Notes under the pieces: model-generated | Told to the model about the DNA's origin: nothing | Databases searched by the model: none | What the model saw: only the letters and a program-made list of their open reading frames with translations | Origin: Balanoglossus misakiensis | Lineage: Eukaryota > Hemichordata | DNA length: 64,000 nucleotides | NCBI GenBank assembly: GCA_040954595.2 | Contig: CM082587.2 | Location: 11,780,001 to 11,844,000, forward strand | Direction: 5' to 3' | In this document: one piece after another, positions 45,201 to 60,200 of the stretch | Layout of the letters: every line of letters begins with the position of its first letter | Numbering within the stretch: position 1 is the first letter of the stretch | Program-made: the position numbers and the translations under genes

Positions 45201-48200
45201 CATTCATACTGTTTTCATTCATTCATTGCGGCATCAATATATTTTATCTATTCTAGCCAAAGAGCTTGGCACCTGTTGAAATGAACTCATCTGCTGTGGG
45301 CCAGTTTATTGGTGGCAGTTGAGCTGAGGAGAGCACCTTCCTTCCCGGCACGCCACCAAGTAAAGTTCCACGCCGCCCACCACAGATGCCAGCATTCATT
45401 CATGCGAGTGAGTGTAATTGCAAATTTGCCTATTCTAGATCTGTAATGGAAATGGAGAAAGTACCTTATATTTTCTGTAAAATAGACATTTAATTGGCAA
45501 GCCGTCCTGCATCAATTATGAATTGTGTACATGCACTAAAGCGCCCTCACTGCTGGGTGTGTTGTATGGTCTTTAACCCTGTTTCAAATTAGAGTACTTT
45601 CTGCAATTTCAAGACAGATCTTACGTGCCATTGGAGAGCTCCATTGACTGGTCATTCATACTGTTTTCATTCATTCATTGCGGCATCAATATATTTTATC
45701 TATTCTAGCCAAAGAGCTTGGCACCTGTTGAAATGAACTCATCTGCTGTGGGCCAGTTTATTGGTGGCAGTTGAGCTGAGGAGAGCACCTTCCTTCCCGG
45801 CACGCCACCAAGTAAAGTTCCACGCCGCCCACCACAGATGCCAGCATTCATTCATGCGAGTGAGTGTAATTGCAAATTTGCCTATTCTAGATCTGTAATG
45901 GAAATGGAGAAAGTACCTTATATTTTCTGTAAAATAGACATTTAATTGGCAAGCCGTCCTGCATCAATTATGAATTGTGTACATGCACTAAAGCGCCCTC
46001 ACTGCTGGGTGTGTTGTATGGTCTTTAACCCTGTTTCAAATTAGAGTACTTTCTGCAATTTCAAGACAGATCTTACGTGCCATTGGAGAGCTCCATTGAC
46101 TGGTCATTCATACTGTTTTCATTCATTCATTGCGGCATCAATATATTTTATCTATTCTAGCCAAAGAGCTTGGCACCTGTTGAAATGAACTCATCTGCTG
46201 TGGGCCAGTTTATTGGTGGCAGTTGAGCTGAGAAGAGCACCTTCCTTCCCGGCACGCCACCAAGTAAAGTTCCACGCCGCCCACCACAGATGCCAGCATT
46301 CATTCATGCGAGTGAGTGTAATTGCAAATTTGCCTATTCTAGAATCTTACGTGCCATTGGAGAGCTCCATTGACTGGTCATTCATACTGTTTTCATTCAT
46401 TCATTGCGGCATCAATATATTTTATCTATTCTAGCCAAAGAGCTTGGCACCTGTTGAAATGAACTCATCTGCTGTGGGCCAGTTTATTGGTGGCAGTTGA
46501 GCTGAGGAGAGCACCTTCCTTCCCGGGACGCCACCAAGTAAAGTTCCACGCCGCCCACCACAGATGCCAGCATTCATTCATGCGAGTGAGTGTAATTGCA
46601 AATTTGCCTATTCTAGATTCTTACGTGCCATTGGAGAGCTCCATTGACTGGTCATTCATACTGTTTTCATTCATTCATTGCGGCATCAATATATTTTATC
46701 TATTCTAGCCAAAGAGCTTGGCACCTGTTGAAATGAACTCATCTGCTGTGGGCCAGTTTATTGGTGGCAGTTGAGCTGAGGAGAGCACCTTCCTTCCCGG
46801 CACGCCACCAAGTAAAGTTCCACGCCGCCCACCACAGATGCCAGCATTCATTCATGCGAGTGAGTGTAATTGCAAATTTGCCTATTCTAGATCTGTAATG
46901 GAAATGGAGAAAGTACCTTATATTTTCTGTAAAATAGACATTTAATTGGCAAGCCGTCCTGCATCAATTATTAATTGTGTACATGCACTAAAGCGCCCTC
47001 ACTGCTGGGTGTGTTGTATGGTCTTTAACCCTGTTTCAAATTAGAGTACTTTCTGCAATTTCAAGACAGATCTTACGTGCCATTGGAGAGCTCCATTGAC
47101 TGGTCATTCATACTGTTTTCATTCATTCATTGCGGCATCAATATATTTTATCTATTCTAGCCAAAGAGCTTGGCACCTGTTGAAATGAACTCATCTGCTG
47201 TGGGCCAGTTTATTGGTGGCAGTTGAGCTGAGGAGAGCACCTTCCTTCCCGGCACGCCACCAAGTAAAGTTCCACGCCGCCCACCACAGATGCCAGCATT
47301 CATTCATGCGAGTGAGTGTAATTGCAAATTTGCCTATTCTAGATCTGTAATGGAAATGGAGAAAGTACCTTATATTTTCTGTAAAATAGACATTTAATTG
47401 GCAAGCCGTCCTGCATCAATTATTAATTGTGTACATGCACTAAAGCGCCCTCACTGCTGGGTGTGTTGTATGGTCTTTAACCCTGTTTCAAATTAGAGTA
47501 CTTTCTGCAATTTCAAGACAGATCTTACGTGCCATTGGAGAGCTCCATTGACTGGTCATTCATACTGTTTTCATTCATTCATTGCGGCATCAATATATTT
47601 TATCTATTCTAGCCAAAGAGCTTGGCACCTGTTGAAATGAACTCATCTGCTGTGGGCCAGTTTATTGGTGGCAGTTGAGCTGAGGAGAGCACCTTCCTTC
47701 CCGGCACGCCACCAAGTAAAGTTCCACGCCGCCCACCACAGATGCCAGCATTCATTCATGCGAGTGAGTGTAATTGCAAATTTGCCTATTCTAGAATTAC
47801 GTGCCATTGGAGAGCTCCATTGACTGGTCATTCATACTGTTTTCATTCATTCATTGCGGCATCAATATATTTTATCTATTCTAGCCAAAGAGCTTGGCAC
47901 CTGTTGAAATGAACTCATCTGCTGTGGGCCAGTTTATTGGTGGCAGTTGAGCTGAGGAGAGCACCTTCCTTCCCGGCACGCCACCAAGTAAAGTTCCACG
48001 CCGCCCACCACAGATGCCAGCATTCATTCATGCGAGTGAGTGTAATTGCAAATTTGCCTATTCTAGATCTGTAATGGAAATGGAGAAAGTACCTTATATT
48101 TTCTGTAAAATAGACATTTAATTGGCAAGCCGTCCTGCATCAATTATGAATTGTGTACATGCACTAAAGCGCCCTCACTGCTGGGTGTGTTGTATGGTCT

Positions 48201-51200
48201 TTAACCCTGTTTCAAATTAGAGTACTTTCTGCAATTTCAAGACAGATCTTACGTGCCATTGGAGAGCTCCATTGACTGGTCATTCATACTGTTTTCATTC
48301 ATTCATTGCGGCATCAATATATTTTATCTATTCTAGCCAAAGAGCTTGGCACCTGTTGAAATGAACTCATCTGCTGTGGGCCAGTTTATTGGTGGCAGTT
48401 GAGCTGAGGAGAGCACCTTCCTTCCCGGCACGCCACCAAGTAAAGTTCCACGCCGCCCACCACAGATGCCAGCATTCATTCATGCGAGTGAGTGTAATTG
48501 CAAATTTGCCTATTCTAGAATCTTACGTGCCATTGGAGAGCTCCATTGACTGGTCATTCATACTGTTTTCATTCATTCATTGCGGCATCAATATATTTTA
48601 TCTATTCTAGCCAAAGAGCTTGGCACCTGTTGAAATGAACTCATCTGCTGTGGGCCAGTTTATTGGTGGCAGTTGAGCTGAGGAGAGCACCTTCCTTCCC
48701 GGCACGCCACCAAGTAAAGTTCCACGCCGCCCACCACAGATGCCAGCATTCATTCATGCGAGTGAGTGTAATTGCAAATTTGCCTATTCTAGATCTGTAA
48801 TGGAAATGGAGAAAGTACCTTATATTTTCTGTAAAATAGACATTTAATTGGCAAGCCGTCCTGCATCAATTATTAATTGTGTACATGCACTAAAGCGCCC
48901 TCACTGCTGGGTGTGTTGTATGGTCTTTAACCCTGTTTCAAATTAGAGTACTTTCTGCAATTTCAAGACAGATCTTACGTGCCATTGGAGAGCTCCATTG
49001 ACTGGTCATTCATACTGTTTTCATTCATTCATTGCGGCATCAATATATTTTATCTATTCTAGCCAAAGAGCTTGGCACCTGTTGAAATGAACTCATCTGC
49101 TGTGGGCCAGTTTATTGGTGGCAGTTGAGCTGAGAAGAGCACCTTCCTTCCCGGCACGCCACCAAGTAAAGTTCCACGCCGCCCACCACAGATGCCAGCA
49201 TTCATTCATGCGAGTGAGTGTAATTGCAAATTTGCCTATTCTAGATCTGTAATGGAAATGGAGAAAGTACCTTATATTTTCTGTAAAATAGACATTTAAT
49301 TGGCAAGCCGTCCTGCATCAATTATGAATTGTGTACATGCACTAAAGCGCCCTCACTGCTGGGTGTGTTGTATGGTCTTTAACCCTGTTTCAAATTAGAG
49401 TACTTTCTGCAATTTCAAGACAGATCTTACGTGCCATTGGAGAGCTCCATTGACTGGTCATTCATACTGTTTTCATTCATTCATTGCGGCATCAATATAT
49501 TTTATCTATTCTAGCCAAAGAGCTTGGCACCTGTTGAAATGAACTCATCTGCTGTGGGCCAGTTTATTGGTGGCAGTTGAGCTGAGGAGAGCACCTTCCT
49601 TCCCGGCACGCCACCAAGTAAAGTTCCACGCCGCCCACCACAGATGCCAGCATTCATTCATGCGAGTGAGTGTAATTGCAAATTTGCCTATTCTAGATCT
49701 GTAATGGAAATGGAGAAAGTACCTTATATTTTCTGTAAAATAGACATTTAATTGGCAAGCCGTCCTGCATCAATTATGAATTGTGTACATGCACTAAAGC
49801 GCCCTCACTGCTGGGTGTGTTGTATGGTCTTTAACCCTGTTTCAAATTAGAGTACTTTCTGCAATTTCAAGACAGATCTTACGTGCCATTGGAGAGCTCC
49901 ATTGACTGGTCATTCATACTGTTTTCATTCATTCATTGCGGCATCAATATATTTTATCTATTCTAGCCAAAGAGCTTGGCACCTGTTGAAATGAACTCAT
50001 CTGCTGTGGGCCAGTTTATTGGTGGCAGTTGAGCTGAGGAGAGCACCTTCCTTCCCGGCACGCCACCAAGTAAAGTTCCACGCCGCCCACCACAGATGCC
50101 AGCATTCATTCATGCGAGTGAGTGTAATTGCAAATTTGCCTATTCTAGATCTGTAATGGAAATGGAGAAAGTACCTTATATTTTCTGTAAAATAGACATT
50201 TAATTGGCAAGCCGTCCTGCATCAATTATGAATTGTGTACATGCACTAAAGCGCCCTCACTGCTGGGTGTGTTGTATGGTCTTTAACCCTGTTTCAAATT
50301 AGAGTACTTTCTGCAATTTCAAGACAGATCTTACGTGCCATTGGAGAGCTCCATTGACTGGTCATTCATACTGTTTTCATTCATTCATTGCGGCATCAAT
50401 ATATTTTATCTATTCTAGCCAAAGAGCTTGGCACCTGTTGAAATGAACTCATCTGCTGTGGGCCAGTTTATTGGTGGCAGTTGAGCTGAGGAGAGCACCT
50501 TCCTTCCCGGCACGCCACCAAGTAAAGTTCCACGCCGCCCACCACAGATGCCAGCATTCATTCATGCGAGTGAGTGTAATTGCAAATTTGCCTATTCTAG
50601 ATCTGTAATGGAAATGGAGAAAGTACCTTATATTTTCTGTAAAATAGACATTTAATTGGCAAGCCGTCCTGCATCAATTATGAATTGTGTACATGCACTA
50701 AAGCGCCCTCACTGCTGGGTGTGTTGTATGGTCTTTAACCCTGTTTCAAATTAGAGTACTTTCTGCAATTTCAAGACAGATCTTACGTGCCATTGGAGAG
50801 CTCCATTGACTGGTCATTCATACTGTTTTCATTCATTCATTGCGGCATCAATATATTTTATCTATTCTAGCCAAAGAGCTTGGCACCTGTTGAAATGAAC
50901 TCATCTGCTGTGGGCCAGTTTATTGGTGGCAGTTGAGCTGAGAAGAGCACCTTCCTTCCCGGCACGCCACCAAGTAAAGTTCCACGCCGCCCACCACAGA
51001 TGCCAGCATTCATTCATGCGAGTGAGTGTAATTGCAAATTTGCCTATTCTAGAATCTTACGTGCCATTGGAGAGCTCCATTGACTGGTCATTCATACTGT
51101 TTTCATTCATTCATTGCGGCATCAATATATTTTATCTATTCTAGCCAAAGAGCTTGGCACCTGTTGAAATGAACTCATCTGCTGTGGGCCAGTTTATTGG

Positions 51201-54200
51201 TGGCAGTTGAGCTGAGGAGAGCACCTTCCTTCCCGGGACGCCACCAAGTAAAGTTCCACGCCGCCCACCACAGATGCCAGCATTCATTCATGCGAGTGAG
51301 TGTAATTGCAAATTTGCCTATTCTAGATTCTTACGTGCCATTGGAGAGCTCCATTGACTGGTCATTCATACTGTTTTCATTCATTCATTGCGGCATCAAT
51401 ATATTTTATCTATTCTAGCCAAAGAGCTTGGCACCTGTTGAAATGAACTCATCTGCTGTGGGCCAGTTTATTGGTGGCAGTTGAGCTGAGGAGAGCACCT
51501 TCCTTCCCGGCACGCCACCAAGTAAAGTTCCACGCCGCCCACCACAGATGCCAGCATTCATTCATGCGAGTGAGTGTAATTGCAAATTTGCCTATTCTAG
51601 ATCTGTAATGGAAATGGAGAAAGTACCTTATATTTTCTGTAAAATAGACATTTAATTGGCAAGCCGTCCTGCATCAATTATTAATTGTGTACATGCACTA
51701 AAGCGCCCTCACTGCTGGGTGTGTTGTATGGTCTTTAACCCTGTTTCAAATTAGAGTACTTTCTGCAATTTCAAGACAGATCTTACGTGCCATTGGAGAG
51801 CTCCATTGACTGGTCATTCATACTGTTTTCATTCATTCATTGCGGCATCAATATATTTTATCTATTCTAGCCAAAGAGCTTGGCACCTGTTGAAATGAAC
51901 TCATCTGCTGTGGGCCAGTTTATTGGTGGCAGTTGAGCTGAGGAGAGCACCTTCCTTCCCGGCACGCCACCAAGTAAAGTTCCACGCCGCCCACCACAGA
52001 TGCCAGCATTCATTCATGCGAGTGAGTGTAATTGCAAATTTGCCTATTCTAGAATTACGTGCCATTGGAGAGCTCCATTGACTGGTCATTCATACTGTTT
52101 TCATTCATTCATTGCGGCATCAATATATTTTATCTATTCTAGCCAAAGAGCTTGGCACCTGTTGAAATGAACTCATCTGCTGTGGGCCAGTTTATTGGTG
52201 GCAGTTGAGCTGAGGAGAGCACCTTCCTTCCCGGCACGCCACCAAGTAAAGTTCCACGCCGCCCACCACAGATGCCAGCATTCATTCATGCGAGTGAGTG
52301 TAATTGCAAATTTGCCTATTCTAGATCTGTAATGGAAATGGAGAAAGTACCTTATATTTTCTGTAAAATAGACATTTAATTGGCAAGCCGTCCTGCATCA
52401 ATTATGAATTGTGTACATGCACTAAAGCGCCCTCACTGCTGGGTGTGTTGTATGGTCTTTAACCCTGTTTCAAATTAGAGTACTTTCTGCAATTTCAAGA
52501 CAGATCTTACGTGCCATTGGAGAGCTCCATTGACTGGTCATTCATACTGTTTTCATTCATTCATTGCGGCATCAATATATTTTATCTATTCTAGCCAAAG
52601 AGCTTGGCACCTGTTGAAATGAACTCATCTGCTGTGGGCCAGTTTATTGGTGGCAGTTGAGCTGAGGAGAGCACCTTCCTTCCCGGCACGCCACCAAGTA
52701 AAGTTCCACGCCGCCCACCACAGATGCCAGCATTCATTCATGCGAGTGAGTGTAATTGCAAATTTGCCTATTCTAGATCTGTAATGGAAATGGAGAAAGT
52801 ACCTTATATTTTCTGTAAAATAGACATTTAATTGGCAAGCCGTCCTGCATCAATTATGAATTGTGTACATGCACTAAAGCGCCCTCACTGCTGGGTGTGT
52901 TGTATGGTCTTTAACCCTGTTTCAAATTAGAGTACTTTCTGCAATTTCAAGACAGATCTTACGTGCCATTGGAGAGCTCCATTGACTGGTCATTCATACT
53001 GTTTTCATTCATTCATTTCGGCATCAATATATTTTATCTATTCTAGCCAAAGAGCTTGGCACCTGTTGAAATGAACTCATCTGCTGTGGGCCAGTTTATT
53101 GGTGGCAGTTGAGCTGAGAAGAGCACCTTCCTTCCCGGCACGCCACCAAGTAAAGTTCCACGCCGCCCACCACAGATGCCAGCATTCATTCATGCGAGTG
53201 AGTGTAATTGCAAATTTGCCTATTCTAGAATCTTACGTGCCATTGGAGAGCTCCATTGACTGGTCATTCATACTGTTTTCATTCATTCATTGCGGCATCA
53301 ATATATTTTATCTATTCTAGCCAAAGAGCTTGGCACCTGTTGAAATGAACTCATCTGCTGTGGGCCAGTTTATTGGTGGCAGTTGAGCTGAGGAGAGCAC
53401 CTTCCTTCCCGGGACGCCACCAAGTAAAGTTCCACGCCGCCCACCACAGATGCCAGCATTCATTCATGCGAGTGAGTGTAATTGCAAATTTGCCTATTCT
53501 AGATTCTTACGTGCCATTGGAGAGCTCCATTGACTGGTCATTCATACTGTTTTCATTCATTCATTGCGGCATCAATATATTTTATCTATTCTAGCCAAAG
53601 AGCTTGGCACCTGTTGAAATGAACTCATCTGCTGTGGGCCAGTTTATTGGTGGCAGTTGAGCTGAGGAGAGCACCTTCCTTCCCGGCACGCCACCAAGTA
53701 AAGTTCCACGCCGCCCACCACAGATGCCAGCATTCATTCATGCGAGTGAGTGTAATTGCAAATTTGCCTATTCTAGATCTGTAATGGAAATGGAGAAAGT
53801 ACCTTATATTTTCTGTAAAATAGACATTTAATTGGCAAGCCGTCCTGCATCAATTATTAATTGTGTACATGCACTAAAGCGCCCTCACTGCTGGGTGTGT
53901 TGTATGGTCTTTAACCCTGTTTCAAATTAGAGTACTTTCTGCAATTTCAAGACAGATCTTACGTGCCATTGGAGAGCTCCATTGACTGGTCATTCATACT
54001 GTTTTCATTCATTCATTGCGGCATCAATATATTTTATCTATTCTAGCCAAAGAGCTTGGCACCTGTTGAAATGAACTCATCTGCTGTGGGCCAGTTTATT
54101 GGTGGCAGTTGAGCTGAGGAGAGCACCTTCCTTCCCGGCACGCCACCAAGTAAAGTTCCACGCCGCCCACCACAGATGCCAGCATTCATTCATGCGAGTG

Positions 54201-57200
54201 AGTGTAATTGCAAATTTGCCTATTCTAGAATTACGTGCCATTGGAGAGCTCCATTGACTGGTCATTCATACTGTTTTCATTCATTCATTGCGGCATCAAT
54301 ATATTTTATCTATTCTAGCCAAAGAGCTTGGCACCTGTTGAAATGAACTCATCTGCTGTGGGCCAGTTTATTGGTGGCAGTTGAGCTGAGGAGAGCACCT
54401 TCCTTCCCGGCACGCCACCAAGTAAAGTTCCACGCCGCCCACCACAGATGCCAGCATTCATTCATGCGAGTGAGTGTAATTGCAAATTTGCCTATTCTAG
54501 ATCTGTAATGGAAATGGAGAAAGTACCTTATATTTTCTGTAAAATAGACATTTAATTGGCAAGCCGTCCTGCATCAATTATGAATTGTGTACATGCACTA
54601 AAGCGCCCTCACTGCTGGGTGTGTTGTATGGTCTTTAACCCTGTTTCAAATTAGAGTACTTTCTGCAATTTCAAGACAGATCTTACGTGCCATTGGAGAG
54701 CTCCATTGACTGGTCATTCATACTGTTTTCATTCATTCATTGCGGCATCAATATATTTTATCTATTCTAGCCAAAGAGCTTGGCACCTGTTGAAATGAAC
54801 TCATCTGCTGTGGGCCAGTTTATTGGTGGCAGTTGAGCTGAGGAGAGCACCTTCCTTCCCGGCACGCCACCAAGTAAAGTTCCACGCCGCCCACCACAGA
54901 TGCCAGCATTCATTCATGCGAGTGAGTGTAATTGCAAATTTGCCTATTCTAGATCTGTAATGGAAATGGAGAAAGTACCTTATATTTTCTGTAAAATAGA
55001 CATTTAATTGGCAAGCCGTCCTGCATCAATTATTAATTGTGTACATGCACTAAAGCGCCCTCACTGCTGGGTGTGTTGTATGGTCTTTAACCCTGTTTCA
55101 AATTAGAGTACTTTCTGCAATTTCAAGACAGATCTTACGTGCCATTGGAGAGCTCCATTGACTGGTCATTCATACTGTTTTCATTCATTCATTGCGGCAT
55201 CAATATATTTTATCTATTCTAGCCAAAGAGCTTGGCACCTGTTGAAATGAACTCATCTGCTGTGGGCCAGTTTATTGGTGGCAGTTGAGCTGAGAAGAGC
55301 ACCTTCCTTCCCGGCACGCCACCAAGTAAAGTTCCACGCCGCCCACCACAGATGCCAGCATTCATTCATGCGAGTGAGTGTAATTGCAAATTTGCCTATT
55401 CTAGATCTGTAATGGAAATGGAGAAAGTACCTTATATTTTCTGTAAAATAGACATTTAATTGGCAAGCCGTCCTGCATCAATTATGAATTGTGTACATGC
55501 ACTAAAGCGCCCTCACTGCTGGGTGTGTTGTATGGTCTTTAACCCTGTTTCAAATTAGAGTACTTTCTGCAATTTCAAGACAGATCTTACGTGCCATTGG
55601 AGAGCTCCATTGACTGGTCATTCATACTGTTTTCATTCATTCATTGCGGCATCAATATATTTTATCTATTCTAGCCAAAGAGCTTGGCACCTGTTGAAAT
55701 GAACTCATCTGCTGTGGGCCAGTTTATTGGTGGCAGTTGAGCTGAGGAGAGCACCTTCCTTCCCGGCACGCCACCAAGTAAAGTTCCACGCCGCCCACCA
55801 CAGATGCCAGCATTCATTCATGCGAGTGAGTGTAATTGCAAATTTGCCTATTCTAGATCTGTAATGGAAATGGAGAAAGTACCTTATATTTTCTGTAAAA
55901 TAGACATTTAATTGGCAAGCCGTCCTGCATCAATTATGAATTGTGTACATGCACTAAAGCGCCCTCACTGCTGGGTGTGTTGTATGGTCTTTAACCCTGT
56001 TTCAAATTAGAGTACTTTCTGCAATTTCAAGACAGATCTTACGTGCCATTGGAGAGCTCCATTGACTGGTCATTCATACTGTTTTCATTCATTCATTGCG
56101 GCATCAATATATTTTATCTATTCTAGCCAAAGAGCTTGGCACCTGTTGAAATGAACTCATCTGCTGTGGGCCAGTTTATTGGTGGCAGTTGAGCTGAGGA
56201 GAGCACCTTCCTTCCCGGCACGCCACCAAGTAAAGTTCCACGCCGCCCACCACAGATGCCAGCATTCATTCATGCGAGTGAGTGTAATTGCAAATTTGCC
56301 TATTCTAGATCTGTAATGGAAATGGAGAAAGTACCTTATATTTTCTGTAAAATAGACATTTAATTGGCAAGCCGTCCTGCATCAATTATGAATTGTGTAC
56401 ATGCACTAAAGCGCCCTCACTGCTGGGTGTGTTGTATGGTCTTTAACCCTGTTTCAAATTAGAGTACTTTCTGCAATTTCAAGACAGATCTTACGTGCCA
56501 TTGGAGAGCTCCATTGACTGGTCATTCATACTGTTTTCATTCATTCATTGCGGCATCAATATATTTTATCTATTCTAGCCAAAGAGCTTGGCACCTGTTG
56601 AAATGAACTCATCTGCTCTGGGCCAGTTTATTGGTGGCAGTTGAGCTGAGGAGAGCACCTTCCTTCCCGGCACGCCACCAAGTAAAGTTCCACGCCGCCC
56701 ACCACAGATGCCAGCATTCATTCATGCGAGTGAGTGTAATTGCAAATTTGCCTATTCTAGATCTGTAATGGAAATGGAGAAAGTACCTTATATTTTCTGT
56801 AAAATAGACATTTAATTGGCAAGCCGTCCTGCATCAATTATGAATTGTGTACATGCACTAAAGCGCCCTCACTGCTGGGTGTGTTGTATGGTCTTTAACC
56901 CTGTTTCAAATTAGAGTACTTTCTGCAATTTCAAGACAGATCTTACGTGCCATTGGAGAGCTCCATTGACTGGTCATTCATACTGTTTTCATTCATTCAT
57001 TGCGGCATCAATATATTTTATCTATTCTAGCCAAAGAGCTTGGCACCTGTTGAAATGAACTCATCTGCTGTGGGCCAGTTTATTGGTGGCAGTTGAGCTG
57101 AGAAGAGCACCTTCCTTCCCGGCACGCCACCAAGTAAAGTTCCACGCCGCCCACCACAGATGCCAGCATTCATTCATGCGAGTGAGTGTAATTGCAAATT

Positions 57201-60200
57201 TGCCTATTCTAGAATCTTACGTGCCATTGGAGAGCTCCATTGACTGGTCATTCATACTGTTTTCATTCATTCATTGCGGCATCAATATATTTTATCTATT
57301 CTAGCCAAAGAGCTTGGCACCTGTTGAAATGAACTCATCTGCTGTGGGCCAGTTTATTGGTGGCAGTTGAGCTGAGGAGAGCACCTTCCTTCCCGGGACG
57401 CCACCAAGTAAAGTTCCACGCCGCCCACCACAGATGCCAGCATTCATTCATGCGAGTGAGTGTAATTGCAAATTTGCCTATTCTAGATTCTTACGTGCCA
57501 TTGGAGAGCTCCATTGACTGGTCATTCATACTGTTTTCATTCATTCATTGCGGCATCAATATATTTTATCTATTCTAGCCAAAGAGCTTGGCACCTGTTG
57601 AAATGAACTCATCTGCTGTGGGCCAGTTTATTGGTGGCAGTTGAGCTGAGGAGAGCACCTTCCTTCCCGGCACGCCACCAAGTAAAGTTCCACGCCGCCC
57701 ACCACAGATGCCAGCATTCATTCATGCGAGTGAGTGTAATTGCAAATTTGCCTATTCTAGATCTGTAATGGAAATGGAGAAAGTACCTTATATTTTCTGT
57801 AAAATAGACATTTAATTGGCAAGCCGTCCTGCATCAATTATTAATTGTGTACATGCACTAAAGCGCCCTCACTGCTGGGTGTGTTGTATGGTCTTTAACC
57901 CTGTTTCAAATTAGAGTACTTTCTGCAATTTCAAGACAGATCTTACGTGCCATTGGAGAGCTCCATTGACTGGTCATTCATACTGTTTTCATTCATTCAT
58001 TGCGGCATCAATATATTTTATCTATTCTAGCCAAAGAGCTTGGCACCTGTTGAAATGAACTCATCTGCTGTGGGCCAGTTTATTGGTGGCAGTTGAGCTG
58101 AGGAGAGCACCTTCCTTCCCGGCACGCCACCAAGTAAAGTTCCACGCCGCCCACCACAGATGCCAGCATTCATTCATGCGAGTGAGTGTAATTGCAAATT
58201 TGCCTATTCTAGAATTACGTGCCATTGGAGAGCTCCATTGACTGGTCATTCATACTGTTTTCATTCATTCATTGCGGCATCAATATATTTTATCTATTCT
58301 AGCCAAAGAGCTTGGCACCTGTTGAAATGAACTCATCTGCTGTGGGCCAGTTTATTGGTGGCAGTTGAGCTGAGGAGAGCACCTTCCTTCCCGGCACGCC
58401 ACCAAGTAAAGTTCCACGCCGCCCACCACAGATGCCAGCATTCATTCATGCGAGTGAGTGTAATTGCAAATTTGCCTATTCTAGATCTGTAATGGAAATG
58501 GAGAAAGTACCTTATATTTTCTGTAAAATAGACATTTAATTGGCAAGCCGTCCTGCATCAATTATGAATTGTGTACATGCACTAAAGCGCCCTCACTGCT
58601 GGGTGTGTTGTATGGTCTTTAACCCTGTTTCAAATTAGAGTACTTTCTGCAATTTCAAGACAGATCTTACGTGCCATTGGAGAGCTCCATTGACTGGTCA
58701 TTCATACTGTTTTCATTCATTCATTGCGGCATCAATATATTTTATCTATTCTAGCCAAAGAGCTTGGCACCTGTTGAAATGAACTCATCTGCTGTGGGCC
58801 AGTTTATTGGTGGCAGTTGAGCTGAGGAGAGCACCTTCCTTCCCGGCACGCCACCAAGTAAAGTTCCACGCCGCCCACCACAGATGCCAGCATTCATTCA
58901 TGCGAGTGAGTGTAATTGCAAATTTGCCTATTCTAGATCTGTAATGGAAATGGAGAAAGTACCTTATATTTTCTGTAAAATAGACATTTAATTGGCAAGC
59001 CGTCCTGCATCAATTATGAATTGTGTACATGCACTAAAGCGCCCTCACTGCTGGGTGTGTTGTATGGTCTTTAACCCTGTTTCAAATTAGAGTACTTTCT
59101 GCAATTTCAAGACAGATCTTACGTGCCATTGGAGAGCTCCATTGACTGGTCATTCATACTGTTTTCATTCATTCATTTCGGCATCAATATATTTTATCTA
59201 TTCTAGCCAAAGAGCTTGGCACCTGTTGAAATGAACTCATCTGCTGTGGGCCAGTTTATTGGTGGCAGTTGAGCTGAGAAGAGCACCTTCCTTCCCGGCA
59301 CGCCACCAAGTAAAGTTCCACGCCGCCCACCACAGATGCCAGCATTCATTCATGCGAGTGAGTGTAATTGCAAATTTGCCTATTCTAGAATCTTACGTGC
59401 CATTGGAGAGCTCCATTGACTGGTCATTCATACTGTTTTCATTCATTCATTGCGGCATCAATATATTTTATCTATTCTAGCCAAAGAGCTTGGCACCTGT
59501 TGAAATGAACTCATCTGCTGTGGGCCAGTTTATTGGTGGCAGTTGAGCTGAGGAGAGCACCTTCCTTCCCGGGACGCCACCAAGTAAAGTTCCACGCCGC
59601 CCACCACAGATGCCAGCATTCATTCATGCGAGTGAGTGTAATTGCAAATTTGCCTATTCTAGATTCTTACGTGCCATTGGAGAGCTCCATTGACTGGTCA
59701 TTCATACTGTTTTCATTCATTCATTGCGGCATCAATATATTTTATCTATTCTAGCCAAAGAGCTTGGCACCTGTTGAAATGAACTCATCTGCTGTGGGCC
59801 AGTTTATTGGTGGCAGTTGAGCTGAGGAGAGCACCTTCCTTCCCGGCACGCCACCAAGTAAAGTTCCACGCCGCCCACCACAGATGCCAGCATTCATTCA
59901 TGCGAGTGAGTGTAATTGCAAATTTGCCTATTCTAGATCTGTAATGGAAATGGAGAAAGTACCTTATATTTTCTGTAAAATAGACATTTAATTGGCAAGC
60001 CGTCCTGCATCAATTATTAATTGTGTACATGCACTAAAGCGCCCTCACTGCTGGGTGTGTTGTATGGTCTTTAACCCTGTTTCAAATTAGAGTACTTTCT
60101 GCAATTTCAAGACAGATCTTACGTGCCATTGGAGAGCTCCATTGACTGGTCATTCATACTGTTTTCATTCATTCATTGCGGCATCAATATATTTTATCTA

